From: Pisaster brevispinus | Lineage: Eukaryota; Echinodermata; Asteroidea; Forcipulatida; Asteriidae | DNA: 64,000 bases | Reading direction: 5' to 3' | NCBI GenBank assembly: GCA_023634235.1 | Contig: JAMKCF010000019.1 | Span: 4,464,001 to 4,528,000, forward strand | Shown here: in pieces, positions 9,896-21,600 of the stretch | Position numbering within the stretch: the stretch's first letter is position 1 | Layout of the letters: each line of letters begins with the position of its first letter | Made by a program: the position numbers and the translations under genes | Notes under the pieces: generated by a model | The model's input: only the letters and a program-made list of their open reading frames with translations | Databases searched by the model: none | What the model was told of the DNA's origin: nothing

Positions 9896-10011
9896 CAGTA
9901 AAGCTGCAGATTTACTTAGGTTGGTTCCTTGTTCTTGAGTTTTAGAATGAATAATTTCATTTTCATCTTATAAATTGTGTGTGTTTGTCAGTAAACAAAG
10001 GCCGAAATGAA

Positions 10012-10440
10012 AGAAACATGCCCACACAGTTTGAAGGCAAACTATACTTTTGGTTTTTTTAACCAGTCAATTGTTTTAACTCTTTATAGTCATAGATAAT
10101 ATAAACAATACAACTAAACTGTGAAAATTACTTTTCAAAAGGTGGTAGATTTCATTTATTTTTTTCTCGAAAATCTGGAGTGGTTATGTCCACCCAGGAA
10201 GAAAAATCTGTAATTGGAATACATGTACACAAGCTGAGAAACGTTTCACACAATGTTTCTCAGATTGTCAATCTTTTGAATCCTTTTCTCTAAAACCACA
10301 TTCCTTTGAAAGGCAATCATTTCTCAACAGGTTATACAAAATCAACAGCTGCACTGCTCCTTACCATTTAAGTTTTTGGGTCATAATTTTTTTGGGAGTA
10401 ATTACCAAAGGTATACCCACCCTTTCAAAAATAAACTGTT
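10012..10440. mobile_element. MITE-like element, CTATACTTTTGG / CCAAAGGTATA ends
   Basis: The left end AACTATACTTTTGG and right end CCAAAGGTATACCC are inverted repeats. The interior GGTGGTAGATTTCAT, CTCGAAAATCTGGAG and TGGTTATGTCCACCCAGG is the reverse complement of text at 44540-44640, linking it to the element at 44477-44714. Confidence 0.65.
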
Positions 10441-11215
10441 TTTTTATTTGAAAAAGCATTTTAGAGAAAAATAGCAGTCATGATGGTGTCTTTAGAACAG
10501 AAGATGTACTTGGCTTGAGAAGCCAAACACACAAGCAAAGCACCGATACTTGAAATCCCCCAAGTGTGAAAGCAGGTGTTTACCACCTATGCCTTGCCAA
10601 GATGAACGAGCTTCAACTGACAAACTGATCAAAACAAGATTGCATTTTTCCTGACAGGGTACAAGCAATCAACGTGAAGGATTCACTGCATCGAAAGAGT
10701 ATGGAAATTGTCAATAACAAGCAAAAATGATATCAATCATTTGTTACCTATTTTACAGTATTTTTGTAAGACAATATTTTTTGATGAAACAGCAAATTTA
10801 AACTTTGTTATGTGATTCTTTTTTTTTTCTTCAAATACTCATCAGAAAAAGTGGAGTTAAGCTTTTACTATTGCTATAATACGTCATTAAAGCAGACATT
10901 CCAATTCTCGTTTTATGAACTGGTACTCTGTTAAATGCCTTAAGAGAACTGATGAGAAAAAAAAGAAGTACAAGTTAAAAACCAAAACAAAGAAAAGTTC
11001 AAAATTGTTTGCTTGGCAAATCTCTTTCCACTTGCATTTCCACTTGCTTCCTCTTTGAAGAGTGTTGGTAACGGGCATGCACCCTTTCAGCTGATTAGCC
11101 AATTTCCTTGTTTATCTTTTAAAATGGTGCCATAAAAAAGTTGAGCAACCCCTGTACAAAGTTAAGTGTGGTTGGCCGTTTACTTTGTTTCTCCCATAGA
11201 GTTGCCGTGCAAGTC

Positions 11216-11341
11216 TTGCGTATATTCAAACAGTTTTAGGACCACGTTGGTCCCGCGTTCATTGCTTTAACACGTGAAAGAAACAAACTTGTGCACTCGG
11301 GTCCCAATGTTTGAATATACCCTAGACTTGCACAGTCTGTT
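11216..11341. mobile_element. Foldback element, TATATTCAAACA ends
   Basis: GTATATTCAAACAGTTTTAG with GACCACGTTGGTCCC on the left faces GGGTCCCAATGTTTGAATAT on the right. A diverged second copy is at 39005-39115 (GCATATTCAAACATTTTTGG, GACCACTTTGGTCCC). Confidence 0.7.
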
Positions 11342-11582
11342 TAATACAAAGTTGCTTGTCTGTGTTGTGTTGTAAAAGCCAAAGCTGTAAAATATGAAGT
11401 GTTTGAGTGAGGCAGGTGGATTTGATCAGTCCCCACACCATTATCTACCCACACTTTCTACACATTCTTTACTCTCACCCACGACTCCCAACTGCTGAAC
11501 CCACATGCATGTGGTGTGACATCCCATCAGTGGTCCCCTTTGCTTCCCTGCCGTCTCAACTCCCTCTGCTTCTCTCTCGCAG

Positions 11583-11680
11583 GGCTCCGCCTACGTCAGT
11601 CATCCACCATCGGCCTACGACCTTTTTGCAACGGCTGCTGTGACAGATAGCATCAAGCTGTGGGATGTTCGTACGAACAG
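11583..11680 (+). CDS. WDR27: WDR27 internal exon (window exon 4)
   Basis: A long pyrimidine tract ends in CTCTCTCGCAG. The exon has 32 codons plus AG and runs from GSAYVSHPPSAYDLFATAA to TDSIKLWDVRTN. The donor is ACAG/GTAAAG. KLWDVR is a textbook WD dipeptide context. The AYDLFATAAVTD block corresponds to AYNLFLTTA in vertebrate WDR27, which supports orthology over assignment to a generic WD protein. Confidence 0.9.
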
Positions 11681-12040
11681 GTAAAGCACGGCAAAACAAC
11701 ATGTCTGTCTTAAATGTAGGTCACTGACTGCACTGGGTGTCGTCTCATCCCTCGTGTGGACAACCTTTATTGTAACCATGGTGAATTGTGCACCTGTTGA
11801 TTGACGCCCACAGAAATATGAGATGTGCAGTTTTAAGCGATAACCAAAACACTCAATAAAAAAGTTGCGTTTGAAGATGTATGCAGAACTTCTCTAAGTG
11901 TTGTTTCCTCAGAAGTGAAGAAGTGAAGCATTTAAATAAAAAGGTAACAAAAATGAACTAGCTGGGTAAAAACACTTAAATTTAAAGCTGCAATTACGAA
12001 AATGTATACATTGCTCATATTTATTCTGAAAATTACTGTC

Positions 12041-12132
12041 CAGTCTGCTTTACTTATGTTGCATTATAATTTAATGCATAATTTACAGTCTGCTTTACTT
12101 TTGTTGCATTATAATTTAATGCGTAATTTACA
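12041..12132 (+). repeat. 45-bp tandem duplication
   Basis: CAGTCTGCTTTACTTATGTT starts at 12041, and the same text with one change starts again at 12086. The copies differ at only a few positions, so the duplication is young. Confidence 0.85.
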
Positions 12133-12289
12133 ACTATTCATTTATTGTTTTTTCCCTTTTTCATTGGATGACTCATTCCAGTGAAAAAAAGATTCTTCAA
12201 TTTAATTTTTGTTGTGCGGAGACATTTGCTCAATAATTTGTAAAGTTGGGAAATGTGAAATTCATAGTAGACTGTGATTTTGAAAGTAA

Positions 12290-12645
12290 GTCGCTACTGT
12301 ATACATTTGTCGCAGACAGTGTTCGTGTTTTTTGTGATCAACCATATACATGAAATAACAAACCTGTTAAAAATTGGGCTTAATCCATTATGTGAGTCAG
12401 GACAGTGCAGGAGAAAAGAGTGAAAAATCATGCACAGTTTTCAGCATTGCCGTTAGTTTTGGTTGCAACAACAGAAATCAGCTGTTGCAAGGTTTTCTCA
12501 AATATGGATTCATTTTAGAAGGAAATATTTTACAGACAAAATGGTTCTAGTATGAACTTTATAACCAGTAAGTTTTCTGATTCAAATTTAACAATGATGT
12601 TTTGTTATCTTTACCAATCCTGTATAATACCTTTAAATGGTAAAG
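12290..12645 (+). repeat. Dispersed repeat, copy 2 (partner at 4880-5290)
   Basis: Shares GTGATCAACCATATACATGA, ATTGGGCTTA, ATCATGCACAG, AATCAGCTGTTGCA, GGAAATATTTTACAGA and CCAATCCTGTATAATACCTT with the copy in the first intron, same strand. Confidence 0.7.
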
Positions 12646-14062
12646 TTATATGGCTGTGGTAAGGTATGCTATAATTGTTTGCGGGAAGTGATTAAGTGAA
12701 TCTTTTTAATGTACATGCACTTAGTCCGTTTAGAAACTATGTTACCGAAGATTTTAATCTCGGGAAGTCAAAACTTACTTTTGGAGAAAACAGGAAAAAT
12801 GTACTCAGATTTGTTTGTAAATCGTTGTAATGTGGATGTGAATCACCAGCCAGAGATCCGCTTGCGAATGCGACAGATTTCTTGAAAATGTCACTGTTAC
12901 ATTTTGTACCAAAGAACTTTGCATGGTTATGAAATAGCTTTTTCTTCTTTCTAACACGGTTCCGTAATGTTGTGGAGTGAAAGCTTTCTACATAATGGCG
13001 AGCCGTGTTAGTTCGCGAAGTGAAACGAAAACCACACATTTTCGGGGGATGTTTGTGTAAATCATTATATTCTACTGTTAAAACATCTTTTCAACCATAT
13101 TTTTGTATAACAAATGCTTTTTATAGCCCAAAGCGCCCAGTCTGAATTCAAAGTGTCCCTTTAAGTTCCAGCCTCGCTTCCTGTGGGCAGCGCGCCTAAT
13201 CGATACCTCTCGTCACTAACTCCTGGAAGGAATGTACCAAAAAACAACGGTGATTGGCTACAAAAAGGGACTGCTTTGCACCCATGCTAATTAAAGCTAT
13301 TGTAGGGCACTTATTAGGTGTGTGTCAAAATACAAATACTTTGATGCAATTCTCTTATAATGAATCCTGTGTTTACACAGTCACCCTAAACTGCATACAG
13401 TTAAGATATGTCACAAGATCAATGAAGAATGAAAGGGGACCAGTTGCTCAATGAGTTTCTTGCAGGCTACCATTTTGAGCACGCGCGTAGAGTCGATCCG
13501 CCACAGGACTAATTAAAATATCCTATTTTGATATTTCAAAGTCACACTTCCAGAAAATTTGATCGAGCAAGGCATTCTGGGGAAAAAATGGCATGGCGAG
13601 ATCTAACACAACTGGGAAGGAGGTTGATTAAGGTCCACGGTTCTTTCTGCATAAGATACACGTAGTTCCATAACTGTATTCTTAACACAATCTTTGGTTT
13701 CGATACTCTGTTATCTTAAAGGGAAAGTACTTCATATTTTACAAAAAATATTTTATTGAAGAGTACACTAATTCCAATCTTCACTTTAATATAAACACAC
13801 CATACATCCAGTTGTGAAAATTTCATCCATTTCTAAATTGTGGTGAAAGCTTACAAGAAAGGGTTAATGTTTCATCAGGGATTTCGTGCACTTCATATCA
13901 AGGTTATGCAAGGGGGGAAAGTGGCTTATGCCTTGTTAAGTCTTTGCTTAGAACTTGTACCATACAATATGAAATCAAGTAGCTAATTACAAGGATAGGT
14001 TGAGCATATGTCCTGGTTTAAATCTAAATGCATTGATTTATGGGATCTTGTTAAATTTTTAG

Positions 14063-14165
14063 GTGTGTCAGGCGGTTTGAAGGCCACATGAATAGAGCAC
14101 ATCGCTGTAGGCTGACAGTCAGCCCCTGTGCCAAGTACATTGCATCGGGCTCTGAAGACAAATCA
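14063..14165 (+). CDS. WDR27: WDR27 internal exon (window exon 5)
   Basis: Acceptor TTAAATTTTTAG is followed by G, which completes an Arg codon, then 34 codons: CVRRFEGHMNRAHRCRLTVS, then PCAKYIASGSEDKS. The donor is TCA/GTGAGT, phase 0. It supplies the RRFEGH loop and the SPC.KYIASGSED strands b and c of the penultimate blade. It corresponds to the vertebrate segment with RHFEGH, IAFSPCGRF and GAEDRH. Confidence 0.9.
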
Positions 14166-15018
14166 GTGAGTAACACTTAACATGTCATTCCGTTGATTTC
14201 AGCCCCGTGTTTGTTTGATTTGACTGATGATATCTCACCCTGCTGAGATCGCATTCCCGATGCCTGGACATGTGAAGATAAAACAGATTATTTTGTTGGG
14301 GTTTTTCGTTCCTCCCGTTTTAGAGCGGTATGTTGTCACATTGGACGCGAGATCATGTTACAATCTTTGTCTGGAGTCGGCAAGTCTGATAGGTGAGGGG
14401 TTTTCACATCTAGACGGATTCTCCTCAGTAATTGAGGAGACATGTTTGAGTAAGATTGGCAACCCCACATGTACAGATCCCCTTTCATTCCTCGGGCATG
14501 TCGGGTTGACATTTCTTCTGGAGGGCCACAACCCCCCTTGTCACGCTAATGTGCATTTTCTCAATGAGCTATTGGTGAAGCGTTTCAAACCCCCCAATTT
14601 GAGAGATTGGCGACAAGTTAGGTTATTAGTTTAATTATCGACAGCCCTTTGATGCCTCATCAGCGGCAATGGCAGGAACACAGAGAATGTTGTCACATTA
14701 ACTAACGTGATTGCGTTTAACCTTCTGCCGGAGACAGAGAGTCTGATCCGGCACTGCGGAAAAACTGAGACGGATATTTTGAAGTGTTTAAGGAAACAAG
14801 GTTGAGCGTGTATTTTTGTGAAGGGATTTTGCAATCACAGATGTCGTGGTGCCTTCCTGCCTAGAGTTAATGTTGTTTCCTGGACGCTCGCAGGTAAAAT
14901 GTTTGAAATGTGGGACGCTTAGGAGGGTTCATCAATTGAGCCAAACCTACTAAGGAAAAACAATTAGAATTCACATCGGGAACAATATACCATGTTTACT
15001 GTTGACTGTCTGTATGTA

Positions 15019-15180
15019 GGCTTGGACTTTCATCTTTGAGAAGGCATTTTCATTTTGCAACGGGCACCTCCAATGGAAAATATTTAAGGCTATGGGGAAC
15101 CTTTTGAAGGGGCACCAAGACCAAGACCACAGGGCAACGGAGGCCATGGCCTCTGTTGTGTCGATGTAACCTCAGGCCTG
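15019..15180 (+). mobile_element. CAGGCCTGGAATT-family MITE, diverged copy
   Basis: It reads GGCTTGGACTTTCATCTTTG, TTTTCATTTTGCAACGGGCA, CTTTTGAAGGGGCACCAAGA, GGAGGCCATGGCCTCTG and a closing CCTCAGGCCTG. Other copies lie at 18674, 28941 (-), 33510 (-), 45963 and 63018. The outer ends are inverted (GGCCTGGAATT / AATTCCAGGCC in better copies). Confidence 0.7.
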
Positions 15181-15339
15181 CTCTGCGGAATCGGAGTCAA
15201 ACTCAACACCTGCAAGACAATAACAAATACCTCCCCAAGTCCAGTTGTGGTCCTGCTTGTTTTAAACAAAAATCCTTTTTGGGGGGTTGCTCTAATGTTA
15301 ATTTAGGTTTAAGTGCATTGACTGTTATTAGTGACTGAC

Positions 15340-15500
15340 AAAAATACGATATTCTAACATTCTGTAATTCAGTTATTCAATTGCGTTAAGATATTCATGA
15401 TATTTAGTAACTCAAATAGTCAATATATTAATGATATACAGTTATTCAAACTTTCATAAATTCAGTTATACGAACATTTAAAGATGTTCATGGTTATTCA
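15340..15500 (+). repeat. AT-rich degenerate tandem, TTCAGTTATTCAA-like unit
   Basis: Units such as TAATTCAGTTATTCAATTG, TACAGTTATTCAAAC, ATTCAGTTATACGAAC and CATGGTTATTCAAG recur every 30-60 bp with ATATTAATGATAT spacers. Confidence 0.5.
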
Positions 15501-16032
15501 AGTACGTGAATATACCGAATTGTTTGGACATAAACAACCGCTGGTGACCGCATTGTTTGACCACTCAAGCGTAAAGCACACATTCTTACACAACAGAAAG
15601 CTTTCGTTCAAAGGCAATTTTTACAAACTCCATTATCTCCTTGAAGATATTGTTTTACAGCAAAATAAGTAATATAAAAGTTCTTCCTTATTGAATTCCC
15701 TTTCATATAATCTAAAACTCATTGAGATTGGTCCAATAAATGTCAAAGTTATTGGTCTTTCTTTCCTCAGTGCAATCTGTAATCTCAAACACTTTTTTGT
15801 ACACAACCATATGGCGCTCCGTAGGTGTTTGGCATTTCGGATCTTCCTATTCCAATTTGAAGAGATTGCGTAATAGCAACCTTATTTTATTTTACCACCA
15901 TTGGAAAGATCCAATCTCTCTCTTTCCAATGATGGTAAGCTTGAGTATGGAGGGTGAACATGGACAAAACTACAACTTTATTACAAATGGCTTTTGTGCT
16001 CAGGCTTGAGTGCTTTTTTGTGTGCAAGCTTG

Positions 16033-16106
16033 GTCGACTAAAGTCGCCAATGGTAAGGAAGAGGGGGTATGAGTGCAGTCGACTAAAGTCGCCTATGGTA
16101 AGGAAA
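16033..16106 (+). repeat. 45-bp tandem pair with GTCGAC core
   Basis: GTCGACTAAAGTCGCCAATG at 16033 recurs as GTCGACTAAAGTCGCCTATG at 16078. Each unit carries a palindromic GTCGAC followed by TAAAGTCGCC. Confidence 0.85.
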
Positions 16107-18673
16107 TGGTTAATGTGTGATGTTCAGTTTCTCAAAGTCAAGAAGTTCATTTATTTAGACATTCAGTAGTGTAGCAAGTGCATTCTTGGGAGGGTGTATG
16201 GAAGCGCAATTGCCATTTCCTCAGGGGGAGGGGGGGAGGCTGGCAGTGGGATCAAATGCGGAAGCCACTTTGCCGATTACCACTATTTCAAGAAAGACTA
16301 ACATACCCAGACAGCACAGCACTTCACTGTACTCAATTACGTCAAAGCATCGGTTTTTTGTTTCGCAAAATTAGTACGCCTGAAGGAAAACAAAGATTTC
16401 TTGTCAGCTGTTTGGCAACTAGTGAGGGTTCGAATCGCTAACTGAGACAAATTTGTATCACTGTGTCCCCAGCTTTCTCCCATTCAAATCAGTGTAACCA
16501 AACGGAGGCTGGAAGGAGAAATAGTCTGGTCCCTTTTTGTACAATGACTATTAGCATTCAGTACTGTTACTGGATAAATGGAATGTGGCCAAGATGGTGG
16601 CAGTATGATAATGGTCTACTATTGGGTTTATCCCACACCCCTTAATCTCCCTAATAAACACAAACTTTTAAGATCTACAGCATTGAGACATCCAACATTT
16701 GTGGCTATAATCATTGGTGACGTATTTTGTACACTAGAATTCATTATTAAGCCATCCAGCAGTGGAAGTGCATGTGCAGAGTGTGAACTACTTCAGTCAC
16801 CCTAGATGCGGTTGGCACCCTTCTCCTAAAGTGATTGTCACTTCTTGTAACCAGACCACTTTCAAGAGGATTCAGTGACAAATCCACCCGATACAATAGA
16901 AAGGCTGGTACATCCGGTTCTTCCTCACGAGTTGATTTATTTCTTCCACTGGAGGGGAGTCGATTGTCAGTGCTGATTTCCTAAATGTGATAATTGGGGA
17001 CATATTAGCCATCAGATAATACACTGTAAGCTCCACTTGTTGTGATAACTTTACAAATTCCCCCCCCCCCTGTAGATAAATAACACACCAAGTTTTTGAT
17101 CCTCACTTTGGTATCTTGAAGCATCTTGGGAGTGCGGTGGGGGAGAATGCGTCATTTCCCTGGAGTTTGTAGTGCCGCACATGGACCCGTAAAAACTGTC
17201 CTGGTGCAAGTACTTTGTTTCGATTGGCGTTTTTTTAACTTTTTTCTTTTCTTAATTAACAAGTCACATGCTGGAACTGTTTATGACAAATGTCCCAATA
17301 GACATCTAGTTCCAAGAATGTCTTTATCCTCTCAGATGTCTGTATAACAACTTGAAGGCTCCACTGGTGGAAGTGAACAAATTGTACAGGAACGTTTGTG
17401 ACACCTTTTTTTTCTTACGTGAGCAAATAACCTAGTTACAGTCTCAGATCCTTCTACATTGCCAAAGTGAAGGATTCAGAAGGACTGGGGCCAGTAGACC
17501 CATATAATATTTGCATTCCAAAGGGTCAGGCATTCCAATCTTATCTAGTCCAAATAATTTGGTGTGTAGTGACATAGGAGAAGAAGATATTGGAGGAGTG
17601 AGGACACTTGCTTGCCAAACTGCCTTGTCTGTCCTAATAGATGGGTGCTTTAACTGAGCTAAAGTTCTTGGCGATTCTAATGCACATTTCAAAGCATATT
17701 GATGTTCAAAGCATAGGGCCCCTATTGTTGTTTTTTTGTGTTCAAACTCTGGAAGCTTTGGAAGTCTTTGTCCATCATGTAACAACTAAGACCTGACATG
17801 TTTTAGATCTCTAGCAATGAGCTGTTCGGTATCCATCAAAATTGTAATGTTTGGACAATGCTTAATGGTATGCCTGGCTTTGAGCAAGTGGGTGATTTTG
17901 GAGTACATTCAAGTGGCGGAGCTGGGGTTGGGTGTGGGGAAGGAGAGAAAAAACAACAACAAAGAAAGATATTAACAACCTTGCCCCTAACTTGCCCCTG
18001 CCCACCACACACAACCACCCCCCCCCAAAAAAAAAAACCAAAAAAAAAAAAAAAAAACCACAATAAACAAACAAACAAACAAACATGTTTTTAGTGTCTG
18101 GCGACACCGCTGAAAACTTGCCTTGGTTCATGTGGGATTTGAAGTCATTTAGATTAACATGATATATGATGTGACAAATCCATCAAGCTCAAGTAAAACC
18201 ATGGAATGAATTTTGGATTCAGATTCATCTACTATACATGATCATACCTTCTCTCTAGTTCTCTAGTTCCGTCATTTTGTTTGTTTGTTTGTTTGTTTTT
18301 ATTGAAAATATAGAACCCAAGGCAAGTCACTGACCGACTGAAACAAGAGTTTCATAACGCGCTGCAATACCCAAATACCACATCTCCAAATAAAGCCATG
18401 ACTTGGCCCCCAGTCATCACAACCCTCGACATTCGATTGATGTTAATTTTGTGATGATTCATCAATCCCAGCGGGGTTCCGGCCATTACACCGTCTCTTT
18501 CCCCAAAACCCAGGAATGCCCTTGAATTTTACCAGAAGAGTTTCTGGGATGAAAACTGCATTTTTGATCGAGGAAGTACATGTGTTGTATCCTGTAGTGG
18601 TCTTGCATTTTGTGTATGAGTCAACATTTAACAAACTTTTGCAACTCTCATTTTTCGATAGACCGCTATGATG

Positions 18674-18845
18674 CCAGGCCTGGAATTTCCTCCTTTGAGA
18701 GGGCAAGGCCATTTTTCATTTTGCAAAGGGTACTTCCATTGGAAAAATCTTAAAGTCTATGGGAAACTTTTGAAGGGGCGCCAAGGTCAAGACCCAGGGC
18801 AACAGTGTCCATGGCCTCTGTGAACTCTGAGTGGTCTCAGGCTTG
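18674..18845 (+). mobile_element. CAGGCCTGGAATT-family MITE
   Basis: CCAGGCCTGGAATTTCCTCC at the left, CATTTTGCAAAGGGTACTTC and TTGAAGGGGCGCCAAGG inside, and GTCCATGGCCTCTGTGAA then TCTCAGGCTTG at the right. Closest in layout to the copy at 63018. Confidence 0.75.
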
Positions 18846-20472
18846 TGCAACCATAAACCCATCGGCATGATTGGAGAATTTGTTTATTTTGGGTTGTTTT
18901 GTTTTTTTGCCTGTTTTTATCTGTAATTGTTTAAATTCAGTTCTACAAATCATACTTACCTTGTTCAAGGGATAGTTATGAAAAGTAGGGGGGATATATA
19001 TATTGAGATATGCATGCAACTGAAAGGGCAGTTTTGATCAAGTTGGTGTAAGGTAGCACCTCAGAAATTTAAACAGTAGGAACGTTCTAATTGGATCGGT
19101 TAAATACTCCAGCGGGCGTACTTGAACAAAACTGTTTGACTGCCAGACCAGAACGTTTTTACGCGCATGTTCTCTTCTTCCAGAAACATCCGAAACACAT
19201 GTTACAATGTCAAAATTATGATCAAGTAGGAGTGATGTTGACTTTGTTTTTGTCCATGGAACAAACTTTCTAACAGGTGGGTTGCATTCTGCGCGGCACT
19301 CCAATCAAGAGTATTATTTCCCCCCCTCTGAATTGTTCACGACTGTTTAAAATCACAGCCATATTGTTCTCCCTCTGTATAACCAAAAGCACCACAACAA
19401 TACCTGTGGGCAACATATGTGTAGAATTGGCCGTTGGAATAATAGCGAGAGGGTTGACCTCAATTATTAAGGCAAGTCTCATCTGTGCATAAGGGATTTC
19501 GCGAGTATCATATTTTGGATGGGTTTATATTGGAGAAAGCTGTCGTTGATTGTGATGAGTTTGTTGTGGTGGAATCTGCACTTCCTGTTTGGAGTATGTT
19601 TTTAAAATAGTGACAGAGCGACGGTCTGAAGTACCAGGGTTGACAACCTTTTCTTTTGGCTCATGGCTTGAGAATGTGAGGCTCTCACTGGTTGCTAAAG
19701 CCTGTCACTTGAAAAACTGGTGTCTGTAAAATGGAGTATTTTATGAACAAGGATTATGAGACGATGTTTTTAGTTTATTTTTTAGTTTATGGTTTTTATT
19801 GTGGTTTGTTTATTTTTTATTGTAATTTTCACATTTTTCTCTTTTCATTGTGGAGGGACAGCTGATCATGTGGTCAGACTAGTCTCTTACAGGGAAACAC
19901 ATTGCCTTCGGAATGGGTGCTTGAGGCTCATAAAAAGCATTTGTTATGAAATGATTTTAAAAAAAGAACACTAATGAATCACACAAGTGACAATTGAGGC
20001 CAGTTCGAATCATGTAATTAGCGGTGGGTAGCGGAAACAATAGGTTCCATTCATTATTATTATATTTATCACTACACTTCTCAAATCTAAAAAAAAAAAA
20101 TGACATGATACATTAATTTGTTAATCGCGAAAGATACATTAGAACAATGGCAAAAAGCTAACCGGGCAAAAACTGGCAAAGCTAAAAAAAATTATCATAA
20201 CCAATAAGGCGCAAACCTGCCTATAACCAAATAAAGATATGCAAACTTGGTAAACAAATGTTCAATTTTATAAGCTTGGTTGGAAGCGGTTAATCTTATA
20301 GACTTTTCTACACTTGAATTGGACAATTTGTCTCTTTAGTTGTCATACAAAGACATCAAATGAAACTTAATTAAGCACTGCTCCAAAACAATTCACTACC
20401 AAATTGAATGACAATTGTCATGTATATTTGTTTTTATTTTCATCATTCTCCTGTTCGCTCTCTGTTATTTAG

Positions 20473-20571
20473 GCGTATATTTTTGATGTCAGAGCTGGCA
20501 CCTACATTCAGAAGCTGTCAGGCCACACAGATGTCGTCTCTGATGTTGCATTCCATCCCTTGTACCCAGAG
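20473..20571 (+). CDS. WDR27: WDR27 internal exon (window exon 6)
   Basis: A pyrimidine-rich tract ends in TGTTATTTAG. The exon has 33 codons: AYIFDVRAGTYIQKLSGHTD, then VVSDVAFHPLYPE. The donor is GAG/GTAAGT, a near-consensus site. It completes one blade (AYIFDVR) and begins the last (GHTD, VAFHP), matching AYVYEM, LAGHTDTV and GVAFNP in vertebrate WDR27. It opens a 38.7-kb intron. Confidence 0.9.
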
Positions 20572-21127
20572 GTAAGTCATGCCCATTTGTCATGCTTTCT
20601 TTGGACCTGGCGAAAGACGTGGTAAAGCTTTATTGACCTTGTTGGACTGTATTTATGGAAAGTTTGATTGCAGTGGCCCGTAGAATTCGATTGAGGGTGG
20701 TAGTGTCAATGAGCCGATTAAATGGACACGCTCACAGCTGTGAATTAAAAGAGATGCAACAACTTGCGATTCAAAGCTATTTTCTGTCTAAAAATTGCAT
20801 GTTGGCACATAGGGTGCCAGACTAGACTGCACATTGAGTTGTATGCTACTTTGGGACCCAAAATGGCTTCCAGTAACCACGTGATCAATGAAAACTGATC
20901 CTTCTATGTTGCAGCTCTTCCAATACACGGCTCTGGGCATCCTCATGGCCTTGGCCTTGGCCTTTGTGTTGAATTCAAGCAAGCTCATTGGTCATTTGAT
21001 GTGACCAATGAGGTATTTGGAATTTGCCATGGGCGTGCTTGTTTGCAACACCACAACTAATGGCAGGATGACTCTGTAAGACTAGGATAGAAAGGCGCTG
21101 GTGAAGTGTTGCACTAAACTGCTGTCA

Positions 21128-21250
21128 GCACCCATTCCAAGTCATTCAGAATACGATTGCTAGGGTAAAACCTAAAATCATATTCTCTATCCCAGATGCA
21201 ACTATTACATCAATTCATTTGTTGATGGTACCCGCTGCTAATCACAGGCT
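21128..21250 (+). pseudogene. Possible LINE reverse-transcriptase C-terminal relic
   Basis: One frame (CAC at 21129) reads VIQNTIARV, a short gap, DATITSIHLLMVPAANHRL. Non-LTR retrotransposons of the CR1/L2/RTE type often carry QN.AAR, D.ITP.L..LHWLP and RI at the thumb end of the RT, with this spacing. The match is short and unaided by any upstream RT motif, so it is tentative. Confidence 0.25.
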
Positions 21251-21304
21251 CCTCCAAAGACGAGTACCAAAGACCTTATCATTTGTACACACAATCCCTA
21301 TTAA

Positions 21305-21600
21305 GGGCACCAAGATACATGTACAGTAATTTTGTTGAGAGGCTTTTTGTGTGAGTAACATGTGCAACATTATTAAAAAATCAAGATGCAACATTTTTGG
21401 GGGCATGGAGCTCTTTCTCTTGCGAGGTACAATGTTATTACATAATTGAGATACAATATTTTCACTTGGAGCTCTCTCTTTCCAGATGCATCGATGATAC
21501 AAATTCACGATACAATGTTTTTTAATGGGGTGTCTCTCATGCAAGATATATTAGAGCGTTACTGCATAACTTAGATATGATGCTCTGGCACTGACATGAC
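21305..21600 (+). repeat. Degenerate tandem array, about 62-bp unit
   Basis: Recurring order: TTATTA.A...GAGATACAATATT, then a spacer, then GGAGCTCTCTCTTTCC or GGAGCTCTTTCTCTTGC. Units begin near 21370, 21434, 21496 and 21558, and a diverged unit precedes them. Divergence is high. Confidence 0.6.

Larger units (their letters stand above)
9455..11582 (+). other. WDR27 intron (2.1 kb)
   Basis: Phase-0 intron made largely of two dispersed repeats (9485-9895 and 10012-10440) plus a foldback at 11216-11341. 10450-11210 shows no recognisable element. Confidence 0.7.
11681..14062 (+). other. WDR27 intron (2.4 kb)
   Basis: Phase-2 intron. It contains a 45-bp tandem duplication (12041-12132), a dispersed repeat (12290-12645) and a probable TTAA-type MITE remnant near 13715-13870 (TTAAAGGGAAAGTA, AAACACACCATACA). 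No gene was seen in the remainder. Confidence 0.7.
14166..20472 (+). other. WDR27 intron (6.3 kb)
   Basis: Phase-0 intron. It holds two copies of the CAGGCCTGGAATT family (15019-15180, 18674-18845), an AT-rich degenerate tandem (15340-15500), a 45-bp tandem (16033-16106) and homopolymer runs (17060-17070, 18019-18090). A 135-codon open frame at 14227-14634 is treated as chance. 14893/14894 reads CTCGCAG/GTAAAA, which resembles a zero-length exon site. Confidence 0.7.

Noticed and set aside
14227..14634. 135-codon open frame on the + strand inside an intron
   Set aside because: No family motif, no splice-bounded counterpart and no repeat homology. A frame of this length is expected a few times by chance in 64 kb of six-frame AT-rich DNA.
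16033..16106. CRISPR-like repeat
   Set aside because: Only two direct copies, animal intron context and no spacer structure.
18001..18094. Proline/lysine-rich ORF and its reverse phenylalanine-rich shadow
   Set aside because: Encoded by C and A homopolymers and a CAAA microsatellite; low complexity only.
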